A stretch of 64,000 nucleotides of DNA from Lentimicrobiaceae bacterium (GTDB lineage: Bacteria; Bacteroidota; Bacteroidia; Bacteroidales; Lentimicrobiaceae), in NCBI GenBank assembly GCA_020636745.1, contig JACJXH010000001.1, positions 558,001 through 622,000 on the forward strand, written 5' to 3'. The notes under the pieces are model-generated. The model was not told where the DNA came from. It was given only the letters and a program-made list of their open reading frames with translations, and ran no database searches. Below are positions 24,740 to 33,294 of the stretch, in pieces. Position 1 is the first letter of the stretch, and every line of letters begins with the position of its first letter. Both the position numbers and the translations under genes were made by a program.

Positions 24740-27460
24740 ATGAAAACATTAATGCTGAAAATCATTTTACCAGTTTGTCTGCTGTTTTATAGTTCAGCAG
24801 CTACATTCGCACAAGGCTATCTTCATGCCAATGGGAAGTTTATTGTTGATGCCAATGGAGATGAGGTAATTTTACGTGGAATTGGCACTGGCAACTGGAT
24901 GCTTCAGGAAGGTTACATGATGAAATCTGCATCATTTGCCGGTACTCAGCATGAATACCGCCAAAAACTTATTGAAACCATAGGAGAAGAAAATACCAAT
25001 ACTTTTTATCAGTCATGGCTCGATAATCATTTTACACGTACCGATGTTGATTCAATGAAAAGATGGGGTTTTAATAGTGTGCGTGTTGCTATGCATTATA
25101 AATGGTTTACATTGCCCATTGAAGATGAGCCTGTTGCTGGGCAGGATACCTGGCTGGAAGATGGTTTTGTCAGAATAGATAGCTTGCTCGATTGGTGTGG
25201 TGATAACCAGATGTACTTGATTCTGGATTTGCACGGTGCTCCCGGGGGGCAAGGTCATGATGCCAATATTTCTGACTATGACCCTTCAAAACCTTCACTT
25301 TGGGAAAGCGCTGAAAACAGAAGAAAAACGGTAGCTCTTTGGGCGCGCCTTGCTCAACGCTATGCTGATAAACCCTGGATGGGTGGTTACGACCTGATAA
25401 ATGAACCTAACTGGGATTTACCGGGAGGTACCTTACTCAGGCAGCTGTATCAGCAAATTACCACTGCCATTAGAGCTGTTGATGCCCATCATATGATTAT
25501 TATTGAAGGTAACTGGTTTGCCAATGATTATACAGGACTTACACCACCCTGGGATAATAATATGGTTTATAGCTTTCATAAATACTGGAACTTCAATACA
25601 CAGGGTTCTATTGACTGGATGAAGACTATCAGAAATACTTATAATGTGCCTATTTGGCTTGGCGAATCGGGCGAAAATTCAAATACCTGGTTTACTGAAG
25701 CCATCGGACTTTGCGAGAGTAATAAGATTGGCTGGTCATGGTGGCCGGTTAAAAAAGATGGTATCAACAATGTGCTGGAAGTAACAGCTGGTCGTAATTA
25801 CGATAATCTTATCAGTTTTTGGGAAACAGGCAGTCCGGTTATGAATTCTGAACAGGCTTTTGCTGCTGTCATGGAATTTTCAAACAACCATCGTATTGAA
25901 AATTGCAAGGTGAAATATGATGTGATTGATGCCATGATGCGCCAACCCTTTACCACTGAAACCCTGCCTGTAAAAATTTATCATCCAGGTGAACCGGTGC
26001 ACGCTGTTAACTATGATATGGGACGCAGCTCAATCGCATACTGGGATGCCGATTCAGCTAACTATTATCTGAGCACAGGCGGCGATCGCGTTAACTGGAA
26101 CCAGGGTTGGGAATATCGCAACGACGGAGTAGATATTGAAAAATGTACCGATGTGAATGCCGGTAATATCGGTTACAATGTTGCCTACACCTCTGATGGA
26201 GAGTGGATGCAATATACTATCCAGGCTGATACTACTGCAGCATACACTGTAACTTATCGTTCGGCATCTTCCGCCACTCCCTCTGTAGTTCATCTGCAAA
26301 TTGACGGAACTGACGCCGGAAGTTTACACACCCTGCCTTATACCGGTGGCTGGCAAACATGGAGCTCTTCTTCTCAAAATAACATTATTCTTCCGGCCGG
26401 AACGCACAAAGTCAGGTTAGTGATTGATAGGGCTGGTTCTAATCTGAGCTTTTTTAGCTTTACAAACCCTGTTTCGGTCAATACTGTGCCTTTTGAGTTT
26501 GTATCGGCATGCACTTCAACCGATGGGAATTTAATTTATTTAACTGTAAACAAGGGCGTTACTGAGCTTAATCAACAGCCTGGCGATTTTCAGGTAACTG
26601 CTAATGCCATTTCGCTGGGCGTTTCATCTGTTACCATCGACCCTGAAAATAACAGAAAGCTAATACTTGCATTGAATGTTCCTGTTAGGTTTCAACAAGT
26701 GGTGAAACTTTCATACAGTGGTACATCTGTTGTTTCTGATGGCGATTTTCTGACCCCATTTTCTGAAAAAGATGTAAAGAATAATCTGTTGCCGCGTTTT
26801 ACCATTCCCTGTTTGATTCAGGCTGAAGAGTTTTATGTGAACAATGGGTTTCAGCTTGAGAATTGTTCTGATACCGGAGGTGGACAAAATATCGGTTTTG
26901 CCAATCCCGGAGATTATCTGGATTACTTAATTTACGTACCTGAAGCCGGCGAGTATAAGCTGGACTTCCGGTATGCAACACAATCAACCACAGGGCGCAT
27001 TGAAGTGCGGATTGGCGATGGCAGTGAATTTGTTAACCATGGCTCTGTTTATTTTCCGTCGACTGGCGGATGGCAGGTATGGAAAAATCTTTCAGTCAAC
27101 GTGAACCTGCCTCAGGGAAATCAAACATTGAGGATTTATACCGTTTCGGGCGAATTTAATATCAACTGGTTTAGTCTGGCTACCCCAAATTCAGTGGAAA
27201 ACTCCAGGCTGAAAGGTTCATTGCAGGTGTATCCGAATCCTGGAAATGGCCTGTTCAGAGTGAATGCTAAACTCGATAAATTTGCCCCGGCTACCATTGA
27301 GATACTTGATGTGAGCGGTAGAGAGCTTATGGTGTTTAATTGCAAAAATGCTGATTTTGTTGACGAAACATTGAATATTCAGCATTTTTTACCGGGAATT
27401 TATATGGTAAAGATTAAGGCAGGATTTGAGTCAGCTCAAACCAGAATTGTGAAGTACTAA
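24740..27460 (+). CDS. Secreted glycoside hydrolase family 5 enzyme with two CBM6-like domains and T9SS sorting domain
   Basis: Predicted extracellular beta-glycanase (cellulase/mannanase superfamily) of 906 residues. It has a signal peptide (1-25, ending TFAQ). The GH5 barrel (about 30-400) has acid/base E222 in DLINEPNW and nucleophile E309 in IWLGESGEN. The CBM6-like domain at about 415-585 contains GWEYRNDGVDIEK and DGEWMQYTI. A beta-sandwich module (about 590-680) follows, then a second CBM6-like domain (about 690-820; IQAEEF, PGDYLDYLI). A T9SS sorting domain ends the protein (LQVYPNPGNGLFRV to QTRIVKY). The frame opens earlier at 24680, but the signal peptide starts at 24740. Substrate unresolved; xylan or beta-glucan are options. 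No transporter or SusC/D genes adjoin it. Confidence 0.9.
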   Translation: MKTLMLKIILPVCLLFYSSAATFAQGYLHANGKFIVDANGDEVILRGIGTGNWMLQEGYMMKSASFAGTQHEYRQKLIETIGEENTNTFYQSWLDNHFTRTDVDSMKRWGFNSVRVAMHYKWFTLPIEDEPVAGQDTWLEDGFVRIDSLLDWCGDNQMYLILDLHGAPGGQGHDANISDYDPSKPSLWESAENRRKTVALWARLAQRYADKPWMGGYDLINEPNWDLPGGTLLRQLYQQITTAIRAVDAHHMIIIEGNWFANDYTGLTPPWDNNMVYSFHKYWNFNTQGSIDWMKTIRNTYNVPIWLGESGENSNTWFTEAIGLCESNKIGWSWWPVKKDGINNVLEVTAGRNYDNLISFWETGSPVMNSEQAFAAVMEFSNNHRIENCKVKYDVIDAMMRQPFTTETLPVKIYHPGEPVHAVNYDMGRSSIAYWDADSANYYLSTGGDRVNWNQGWEYRNDGVDIEKCTDVNAGNIGYNVAYTSDGEWMQYTIQADTTAAYTVTYRSASSATPSVVHLQIDGTDAGSLHTLPYTGGWQTWSSSSQNNIILPAGTHKVRLVIDRAGSNLSFFSFTNPVSVNTVPFEFVSACTSTDGNLIYLTVNKGVTELNQQPGDFQVTANAISLGVSSVTIDPENNRKLILALNVPVRFQQVVKLSYSGTSVVSDGDFLTPFSEKDVKNNLLPRFTIPCLIQAEEFYVNNGFQLENCSDTGGGQNIGFANPGDYLDYLIYVPEAGEYKLDFRYATQSTTGRIEVRIGDGSEFVNHGSVYFPSTGGWQVWKNLSVNVNLPQGNQTLRIYTVSGEFNINWFSLATPNSVENSRLKGSLQVYPNPGNGLFRVNAKLDKFAPATIEILDVSGRELMVFNCKNADFVDETLNIQHFLPGIYMVKIKAGFESAQTRIVKY

Positions 27461-27760
27461 AATGCTAAAAATGCTTTCTGCCTGAAGGAGTTTAATTGTT
27501 TATTTCGGGCAGAAACACCCTTGTTTCATGGGGGTCTTCCTTGAATCATAACCTGTTTTGTTCAGCAACGGGAACTGCTTCATTGTTAAACTTTTATAGG
27601 AGATTGTTGTTATAACCTTTCCGGGATATTATACTGCTTTTACTGCCTACCCTTTTTGTTGAGTGAGGTTTGTTATCGCCTTATAAATGCCGTAGTGAAA
27701 ACCTGGTGGTTTTTTCTGCAACTTATCCACCATTTTTGTAAACTTAAATCCTTGAAGCCT
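27461..27760. other. Intergenic region between the GH5 and SRPBCC genes
   Basis: 300 bp without a convincing gene. The SRPBCC frame can be extended upstream to 27656, but the upstream codons look non-coding. The only structure seen is the inverted repeat at 27475-27515, listed separately. Confidence 0.5.
27475..27515. repeat. Inverted repeat without T tract after the GH5 gene
   Basis: TTTCTGCCTGAA (27475-27486) pairs with TTCGGGCAGAAA (27504-27515) over 12 bp with one G-U, with a 17-nt loop. It begins 14 bp after the GH5 stop. The absence of a following T run makes it a weak intrinsic terminator; it could be a processed or protective 3' structure. Confidence 0.5.
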
Positions 27761-28300
27761 ATGAAAATTCTCAGGAAAATCTTATTTGTGCTGGGTAGCC
27801 TGATTGCCCTGGTGTTGATTGTGGCACTTTTTGTCAAAAGTGAGTATGCGGTAGAGCGTCAGACAGTTATTGACAAGCCGGCTGCTGATGTTTTTAATTA
27901 TGTAAAATACCTTAAAAATCAGGACAACTACAGTGTATGGGCTTCAATGGATCCTCAAATGAAGAAGGATTATCGTGGCACTGATGCAACGGTCGGCTTT
28001 GTTTCTGCATGGGATAGTGAGAATAAAGATGTAGGCAAAGGAGAGCAGGAAATAACTAAAATTACAGAAGGTCAGCGCATTGACTTTGTAATCCGGTTTA
28101 TCGAGCCATTTGAGAGCACCGATTATGCTTACATGACCACGCAAAGTGAAAACGATAGCACAACTCGCGTTACGTGGGCATTCAACGGTAAAATGAAGTA
28201 TCCGATGAACATGATGCTGCTTTTTATGGATATGGAAGGGATGCTCGGAGGTGATTTGGAAAAAGGACTGGCCAATCTGAAAGGAATTATGGAGAAATAA
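27761..28300 (+). CDS. Membrane-anchored SRPBCC (START/polyketide-cyclase-like) protein
   Basis: 179 residues from ATG 27761 (MKILRKILFVLGSLI). An N-terminal transmembrane helix or uncleaved signal (4-26) is followed by a SRPBCC ligand-binding fold (about 30-178), with the typical opening VERQTVIDKPAADVFNYV and C-terminal helix GGDLEKGLANLKGIMEK. Family proteins bind hydrophobic ligands in a deep cavity; no ligand or enzymatic role can be assigned. It is a single gene with a strong terminator shortly after. An upstream in-frame start at 27656 would add 35 residues without resemblance to a signal and is less likely. Confidence 0.8.
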   Translation: MKILRKILFVLGSLIALVLIVALFVKSEYAVERQTVIDKPAADVFNYVKYLKNQDNYSVWASMDPQMKKDYRGTDATVGFVSAWDSENKDVGKGEQEITKITEGQRIDFVIRFIEPFESTDYAYMTTQSENDSTTRVTWAFNGKMKYPMNMMLLFMDMEGMLGGDLEKGLANLKGIMEK

Positions 28301-28328
28301 TACCTTGTAAGTATCTTTCGCTTCATGT

Positions 28329-28370
28329 AAAATAAGCCTGCCGGGCAATTTCTGGCAGGCTTATTTTTTT
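28329..28370 (+). terminator. Terminator after the SRPBCC gene
   Basis: A perfect 14-bp stem, AAAATAAGCCTGCC (28329-28342) with GGCAGGCTTATTTT (28354-28367), has an 11-nt loop and a T run. Confidence 0.9.
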
Positions 28371-28426
28371 ATTGGTTCTGGCAGAAGAGCTTGAAACCCA
28401 GCTGCAATTTAATTATGGTGCCAAAT

Positions 28427-29059
28427 TTACCTGTCTTCATATTTGCGTTCACCTGAATCAAGCAACATGGACATATTATTGCTGTCAGGCGGTATTATGC
28501 TGTAAATGGCGCTGTTATAAGCATTGTAAGGATTAAATGCTAAATTAAAATCAATGACCATGCTCCCGTTTGCTGCTGCTTCAACCGGAACATAACGACC
28601 TGTAGCCGATGTTTCTTTGCCTGATGTAAGATCTGTAATTGGGATAAACAGCTGTTGACTTCCACTCTGAAATTCAGGGAGGTTGTTGTTTACAAATACA
28701 TCCAGAGCGTATGATTTTCCTTCATAATTAAAGGTTGCTGTCCCATATTTAACCAATTCATATTTTCCACCGGCAGTGGTACGCATACTCACTTTTGTTT
28801 GGGCCGCAGCAGGCGCAAACTGCGCAATAATACGGTATTTGTATTCAACCGAAAAGTATTTGAGCCCCGTATATTTTTCAATTTGCGATGATGTCAGGGG
28901 TGTGGTTGCCGGATTGATTAACTGTTCGTTTCTCATCTCCCTGTAATTTTCAACCTGCTGGCTGTGTTGTTGAATTGTTTGCATATCTGTTTGAGCTTTA
29001 AGGTGATTACTTATAAATAGTCCCACCGTCAATGTCAGAATGATTGTTTTCATTTTCAT
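28427..29059 (-). CDS. DUF1684 family secreted or periplasmic protein
   Basis: 210 residues with a signal peptide (1-22, ending HLKAQ). The C-terminal half fits DUF1684: DLTSGKETSATGRYVPVE, DFNLAFNPYNAYN and PPDSNNMSMLLDSGERKY correspond to the family pattern of a glycine-arginine-tyrosine turn, an aspartate-phenylalanine-asparagine block and a final PP-N-GE(R/K) motif. DUF1684 has no established function. The usual Cys in NPYCAYN is Asn here. A second start two codons inside (29053) is possible. It stands alone between a convergent terminator region and the divergent cyclase gene. Confidence 0.75.
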   Translation of the reverse strand: MKMKTIILTLTVGLFISNHLKAQTDMQTIQQHSQQVENYREMRNEQLINPATTPLTSSQIEKYTGLKYFSVEYKYRIIAQFAPAAAQTKVSMRTTAGGKYELVKYGTATFNYEGKSYALDVFVNNNLPEFQSGSQQLFIPITDLTSGKETSATGRYVPVEAAANGSMVIDFNLAFNPYNAYNSAIYSIIPPDSNNMSMLLDSGERKYEDR

Positions 29060-29225
29060 TGGTCAGTTTTTTTGTGGTTAGGCATGGTAATTTGAATGAA
29101 TGGATTGTAAAACCTTTGATTGATTGTCTTGTTACCTGTGCACCTTTTTGGGGCTTTTGCTCCAGGGTAACCATCTCTCAATTCAGTATTTTTTTGCCCT
29201 TTTATTCACAAAGATAGCTTATTAT

Positions 29226-29256
29226 TTAGAAAGATTATAAATAAAGCTTATATTTG
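29226..29256 (+). promoter_or_regulatory. Promoter of the TPR-cyclase gene
   Basis: TATATTTG (29249-29256) is an exact -7 match with TTAG (29226-29229), one mismatch to TTTG, at the ideal 19-nt spacing. It lies 27 bp before the ATG at 29283 and excludes the in-frame GTG at 29256 as a start. Confidence 0.6.
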
Positions 29257-29282
29257 TGTTTCAGCCCAAACCCGAAAATGGA

Positions 29283-31265
29283 ATGAGAAGGTTAATGCTT
29301 ACATTGATTTATTCTGTATTAGTACTGTTCAATTCTGCGATTTGCAGTAGTGCTGATGCACAAAACAATGATATAGATAGCCTTTTCAGGATGTTTGAAC
29401 TGAACAATGGGAATGCTATAGTTTTTGATAAACTGGATGCTGCCATTACCGGATTATTTCATAACGATACTGATAAAGCCATGAAACTTGCCGGCAAAAT
29501 GCTTGGTTATGCCCGCAGGTCGAAAAATAATTATGCTGAGGTAAAAACAATGCTAAACATAGGCATTGCCTATGATTTAAAAGGGAATTATAAGTCGGCA
29601 TTAAAGCAGTACAATGCAGCTTTGATTTTAGCTAAAAGTTACAAGCTTAAGAAGCTTGAGGGAGATATATATAATAACTTCAGCATTACCCAGGCAGTGA
29701 TCGGAAATATGGAAGAGTCGGTTTCCAATGCGTTAAAGGCTATGGCAATATTTGAAGCAGAGAACGACAGTTCGCGCATGGCTAAAATATACAATAACCT
29801 TGGTTCCAGATATTCCGAAATGGGGTATTTGGATGAAGCACTTTCGTACTACCAAAAAGCGGCCTTATTTAACGAAAAACTAAATGATCAAAAGAAGCTC
29901 GCTTTTAACTATGGCAATATTGGATTGCTGCTGATTGAAAAGAAACAAAGTGAGAAAGCCCTTGAGTTTTTCAAAAAATCAATGATTCTTCAGGATACAG
30001 TAAGTGATAAGTATAATTATGCCATTGTATTGCATTATCTGTCACTCGCTTATCAGCAACTGGCGAAATTTGACCTGGCTTTAAAATATGAAGAACGTTC
30101 CTTTGAACTGGCTTCTGAAATTAACGACGATTTGGGGAAAATAACCAGTTTAAACGGATTGGCTTCCATCAATGCTCAAGTGGGGGAAAAGAGACGAGCC
30201 CTGCAGTATTATCAGCTATCAGCTAAAATTGCAGAGCAAATTGGCGCACGATATTATCTGATTAATATTTATGAATCTATCGCCGCTATTTATGCTGAGT
30301 TAAAATTGTATCGGGAAGCCTTTGTCTTTAATGAAAAATATACCGACCTCAAGGATTCAATTATGACCAGTGAAAAAGATAAGGCTGTTCAAAAAATCAA
30401 AGAGTATGAAAATCAGAAAACAAAGCAGGAAATAGAATTGTTAACTAAAGATTCGGAGATTCAGAAACTGAAGATCAGGCGACAGAAAATTTTAAGAAAT
30501 TCTATTTCAGCGGTTGGAATTTTGATTCTGATGCTTGCTATCGGTTTATTGCACAGGTACAGATATGTGCGCAAAACAAGAAATGAGCTTTCCGAAAAAA
30601 ATATCATTATCCATAAGGAGAAAGAACGTTCAGACGAATTATTGCTGAATATTTTGCCTGCTGAAACCGCTGAAGAACTAAAGAATAGCGGAAAATCAGC
30701 AGCCCGGCATTTTGAACAGGTAACGGTGATGTTTACTGATTTCAAGGGGTTTACATTCATGGCCGAGAAATTGTCTCCTCAGGCCCTGGTTGATGAAATA
30801 GATTTTTGTTTTCGGTATTTTGATCAGATTATGTCTAAATATCAGGTCGAAAAGATTAAAACTATTGGCGATGCCTATATGTGTGCAGGCGGGTTGCCAA
30901 TTCCCAATACGACAAATCCACATGATGTTGTGATGGCGGCCATAGAAATTCAGCAGTTTATGGAAAAGCTAAGGGCGGAGAGAAAAAAAGAGAATAAACT
31001 GTTTTTTGAATTAAGAATAGGAATTAATACCGGACCGGTTGTGGCCGGAATTGTTGGGACCAAGAAGTTTCAGTATGATATTTGGGGAGATACAGTAAAT
31101 GTGGCAGCCCGCATGGAGTCGGGCGGAGAGGTTGGAAAAGTAAATGTTTCACAATCAACTTATGAATTGATTAAGGATAAATTTATTTGCAAGCACAGAG
31201 GTGAAGTTGAGGCCAAAAATAAAGGTGCAGTGCATATGTATTTTGTTGATGGTGTCAGAGTTTAA
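29283..31265 (+). CDS. TPR-repeat membrane protein with class III adenylate cyclase domain
   Basis: 660 residues. It has a signal peptide (about 1-27, ending SSADAQ), then about seven TPR-type repeats (about 60-360) predicted outside the cytoplasm, a coiled coil (KIKEYENQKTKQEIELLTK), a transmembrane helix (about 400-420, AVGILILMLAIGLL), a second short coiled coil (NIIIHKEKERSDELLLNILP), and a C-terminal class III nucleotidyl cyclase (about 475-655). Metal-binding aspartates are D486 (MFTDFKGFTF) and D530 (TIGDAYM). K526 and D599 (YDIWGDTVNVAARM) are the residue types that select ATP in adenylate cyclases, whereas guanylate cyclases usually have Glu and Cys there. The Asn and Arg of NVAAR complete the active site. 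So cAMP production gated by the periplasmic TPR domain is predicted. Monocistronic. Confidence 0.9.
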   Translation: MRRLMLTLIYSVLVLFNSAICSSADAQNNDIDSLFRMFELNNGNAIVFDKLDAAITGLFHNDTDKAMKLAGKMLGYARRSKNNYAEVKTMLNIGIAYDLKGNYKSALKQYNAALILAKSYKLKKLEGDIYNNFSITQAVIGNMEESVSNALKAMAIFEAENDSSRMAKIYNNLGSRYSEMGYLDEALSYYQKAALFNEKLNDQKKLAFNYGNIGLLLIEKKQSEKALEFFKKSMILQDTVSDKYNYAIVLHYLSLAYQQLAKFDLALKYEERSFELASEINDDLGKITSLNGLASINAQVGEKRRALQYYQLSAKIAEQIGARYYLINIYESIAAIYAELKLYREAFVFNEKYTDLKDSIMTSEKDKAVQKIKEYENQKTKQEIELLTKDSEIQKLKIRRQKILRNSISAVGILILMLAIGLLHRYRYVRKTRNELSEKNIIIHKEKERSDELLLNILPAETAEELKNSGKSAARHFEQVTVMFTDFKGFTFMAEKLSPQALVDEIDFCFRYFDQIMSKYQVEKIKTIGDAYMCAGGLPIPNTTNPHDVVMAAIEIQQFMEKLRAERKKENKLFFELRIGINTGPVVAGIVGTKKFQYDIWGDTVNVAARMESGGEVGKVNVSQSTYELIKDKFICKHRGEVEAKNKGAVHMYFVDGVRV

Positions 31266-31356
31266 GGTCGCGGGGGATTCTGAAATTTCCGGCTCATGAT
31301 TGGGTGTTTTTTTTGTTGTGAGTGTATTTTTTTGGTCATTTACAGTGTGCGGTATT

Positions 31357-32568
31357 TTATTCAAGGCTAAGTCCTATTCTTAAAACGCCCGCCAGCGCAT
31401 TAGGTAAGTTTGTGTCAAACCCGGCAGGATGAATGATGTATTGCAGGTCAGCCTGTATGAATAGTCGGGGGGTGATGTATTTAATGTAAAACGATTCAAT
31501 CGTAGTTTCACTCTTTTTGTTATGGGCGCTGAAACCTGCATTTGCTATGGCAATTCCTACGGCATCTTCAGGTTTTCTCCTTGAAAAACCGGAAAATGTG
31601 AAACCTGCTCCGGTGTAGCTGTTATGAGCATTTACGCTGGATGTGCTTGTTGCCAGCTGATAAAAGAAATTCAGGGTCCGATGGCTGGTTTTACTTTTCA
31701 GTATGGTTAGGTCAGATATTAGGTACAGCCCATAATTCTGATGAGATTTTCTGATATTTATCCCTGAATCTGGTTGAGCTTCTGTTAATCCGGTGTGATA
31801 ATAATATCCGGTTTTTATGTTTCCCGGTAAGTTCTTGAAATTGGTGCTGAATTGAAATTCTGAAACAAACAGTTTTCCGTCTTCCGGTTGAAGATGCCAT
31901 CGCAGGTTGAATGTGTTTTGTTCAAATGCAGTCGGGCAGCCATCGTAAACAGCAGCCAGCAGGTTGATGTTGTTGTTTAAGGCAGTTTTTATGGTAATTC
32001 CCGGTGCTGTTAATGGGAATAATGGTGCGGGAATGTTATTGGATATAACCGGCGGTATCCCAAATGAGCTATTGATGAATAAACTTCCTGTACTGTTTCC
32101 TGCAAATTCTATATTCATATCCTGCAGTCCGATAGTTATCTCAGTTTTCCTGAACGTTTGCTTATACCAGCATTCCTGCAAAAAAAGATGATTGCCGCCA
32201 TCGATGTTGGAAATTACCTGAAAATCGCCAGTGAGGTTTTCTGAAGGTGATTTGCCATTTATAGCAGCCATATTAACAAATAATTGACCTCCTCTCCATA
32301 AACCAGCATGTTGTGTTTCAAGACTTGCATTCAGGTTGAGCATCCAAAGGCAGGTGGTTCCTTGTTTGAGCCCTCCGGCCAGATTGGTGCATGCATCTCC
32401 TGTTACTGATGCATACGTTGTAATGATTTTGTGACGAATAGCTTCCCTTGATATGGAGTTTGCAGGCTCATTACTGCTGGTTGAATCATTTGAAATTATG
32501 CTGCTGCCAGTGCAGGTTAATGTATAACTGATGCATATAAAAAACAGGAATAGTTGCGCGATTTTCAT
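31357..32568 (-). CDS. OprB-like outer-membrane porin
   Basis: 403 residues with a signal peptide (1-19), then a region starting ASVTGDACTNLAGGLKQG that matches the opening of the carbohydrate-selective porin OprB family, alternating beta strands, and a C-terminal strand ending GVLRIGLSLE, typical of a beta barrel although it closes with Glu rather than Phe. Internal signs of the family are AGLWRGGQLFVNMAAING, LQDMNIEF and FIQADLQYIIHPAG. Predicted to allow diffusion of sugars or other small solutes. It lies 114 bp downstream of the luxR-like gene on the same strand, so it could be in the same transcript, but a separate promoter is equally possible. Substrate unknown. Confidence 0.8.
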   Translation of the reverse strand: MKIAQLFLFFICISYTLTCTGSSIISNDSTSSNEPANSISREAIRHKIITTYASVTGDACTNLAGGLKQGTTCLWMLNLNASLETQHAGLWRGGQLFVNMAAINGKSPSENLTGDFQVISNIDGGNHLFLQECWYKQTFRKTEITIGLQDMNIEFAGNSTGSLFINSSFGIPPVISNNIPAPLFPLTAPGITIKTALNNNINLLAAVYDGCPTAFEQNTFNLRWHLQPEDGKLFVSEFQFSTNFKNLPGNIKTGYYYHTGLTEAQPDSGINIRKSHQNYGLYLISDLTILKSKTSHRTLNFFYQLATSTSSVNAHNSYTGAGFTFSGFSRRKPEDAVGIAIANAGFSAHNKKSETTIESFYIKYITPRLFIQADLQYIIHPAGFDTNLPNALAGVLRIGLSLE

Positions 32569-32682
32569 GCCGTTATTGGTTAATTGCTTTCGTATGCAAA
32601 TTAACTGCTAACTCAAAAAGGTGGCAATCGCGTGTATTTGTGAATGTGAAGGTGCCTTATCCCCGATAAAGGGGATGCCTGA

Positions 32683-33294
32683 TTATTTTCCTATGTGCGG
32701 CAATGTGTCAATACTTACTATCTTATGCGAAATGGCGTAAATAGCCAATCCTGCCTGACTCTTGATTCCGGTTTTCTGAATGATGTTTTTTCGGTGACTA
32801 ACCACTGTGTGAATACTGATATTTAGTTTGTCTGCAATTTCTTTATTTGAAAGGCCATGCACAAGTTTTATCAATACATCCGTCTCTCTTTCAGTAAGAT
32901 GCTCGTTATGTTGCGTGTCTTTGATTTCACTGCTGCTTGTAAACAGGTGATAGATAGAAGTAACGATGTTTTCAGGCGAATCATTTATTTGCAGCACTTT
33001 GTCGAAAAGCTCAATAACTTCCTTGTCATAATATGAATATACAAGTGCTGCCCAAATAACCCGGCTGTCAGCTCTCTTCATTTGTTTGAAATTCCTGATG
33101 TTGTGCTGAATTTGAGAGGGATTGATTAAGACGATGTCTATACTTTGTTTTATCCCCGACTGCTCGTATTCAGCAATGTTTTCGGCGCGTATAATGTGAA
33201 AATGATAGGCTGATTTGAGTAAAATAGAGGCAAGTCCCTCAAAAATGATGGAGGAGGGTTCAATAATGGCAATATGAATGGTAGGTTTAACCAA
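32683..33294 (-). CDS. LuxR-type DNA-binding regulator with degenerate receiver domain
   Basis: 203 residues. The C-terminal LuxR helix-turn-helix (about 135-198) is well conserved (LTERETDVLIKLVHGLSNK, ADKLNISIHTVVSHRKNI). The N-terminal 120 residues look like a receiver fold, but the phospho-acceptor position is Asn58 (IVLINPS) and the acidic pocket is reduced to a single Glu12 (IAIIEPSS), so classical phosphorelay is unlikely. Its start overlaps the end of the hemerythrin-like gene by 8 nt (33287-33294), which implies translational coupling and a common job. Targets are unknown; the OprB-like gene downstream is a candidate. Confidence 0.88.
   Translation of the reverse strand: MVKPTIHIAIIEPSSIIFEGLASILLKSAYHFHIIRAENIAEYEQSGIKQSIDIVLINPSQIQHNIRNFKQMKRADSRVIWAALVYSYYDKEVIELFDKVLQINDSPENIVTSIYHLFTSSSEIKDTQHNEHLTERETDVLIKLVHGLSNKEIADKLNISIHTVVSHRKNIIQKTGIKSQAGLAIYAISHKIVSIDTLPHIGK

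Noticed and set aside
27475..27515. Intrinsic terminator after the GH5 gene
   Set aside because: A 12-bp stem is present but the loop is long and no T tract follows; kept as a repeat only.
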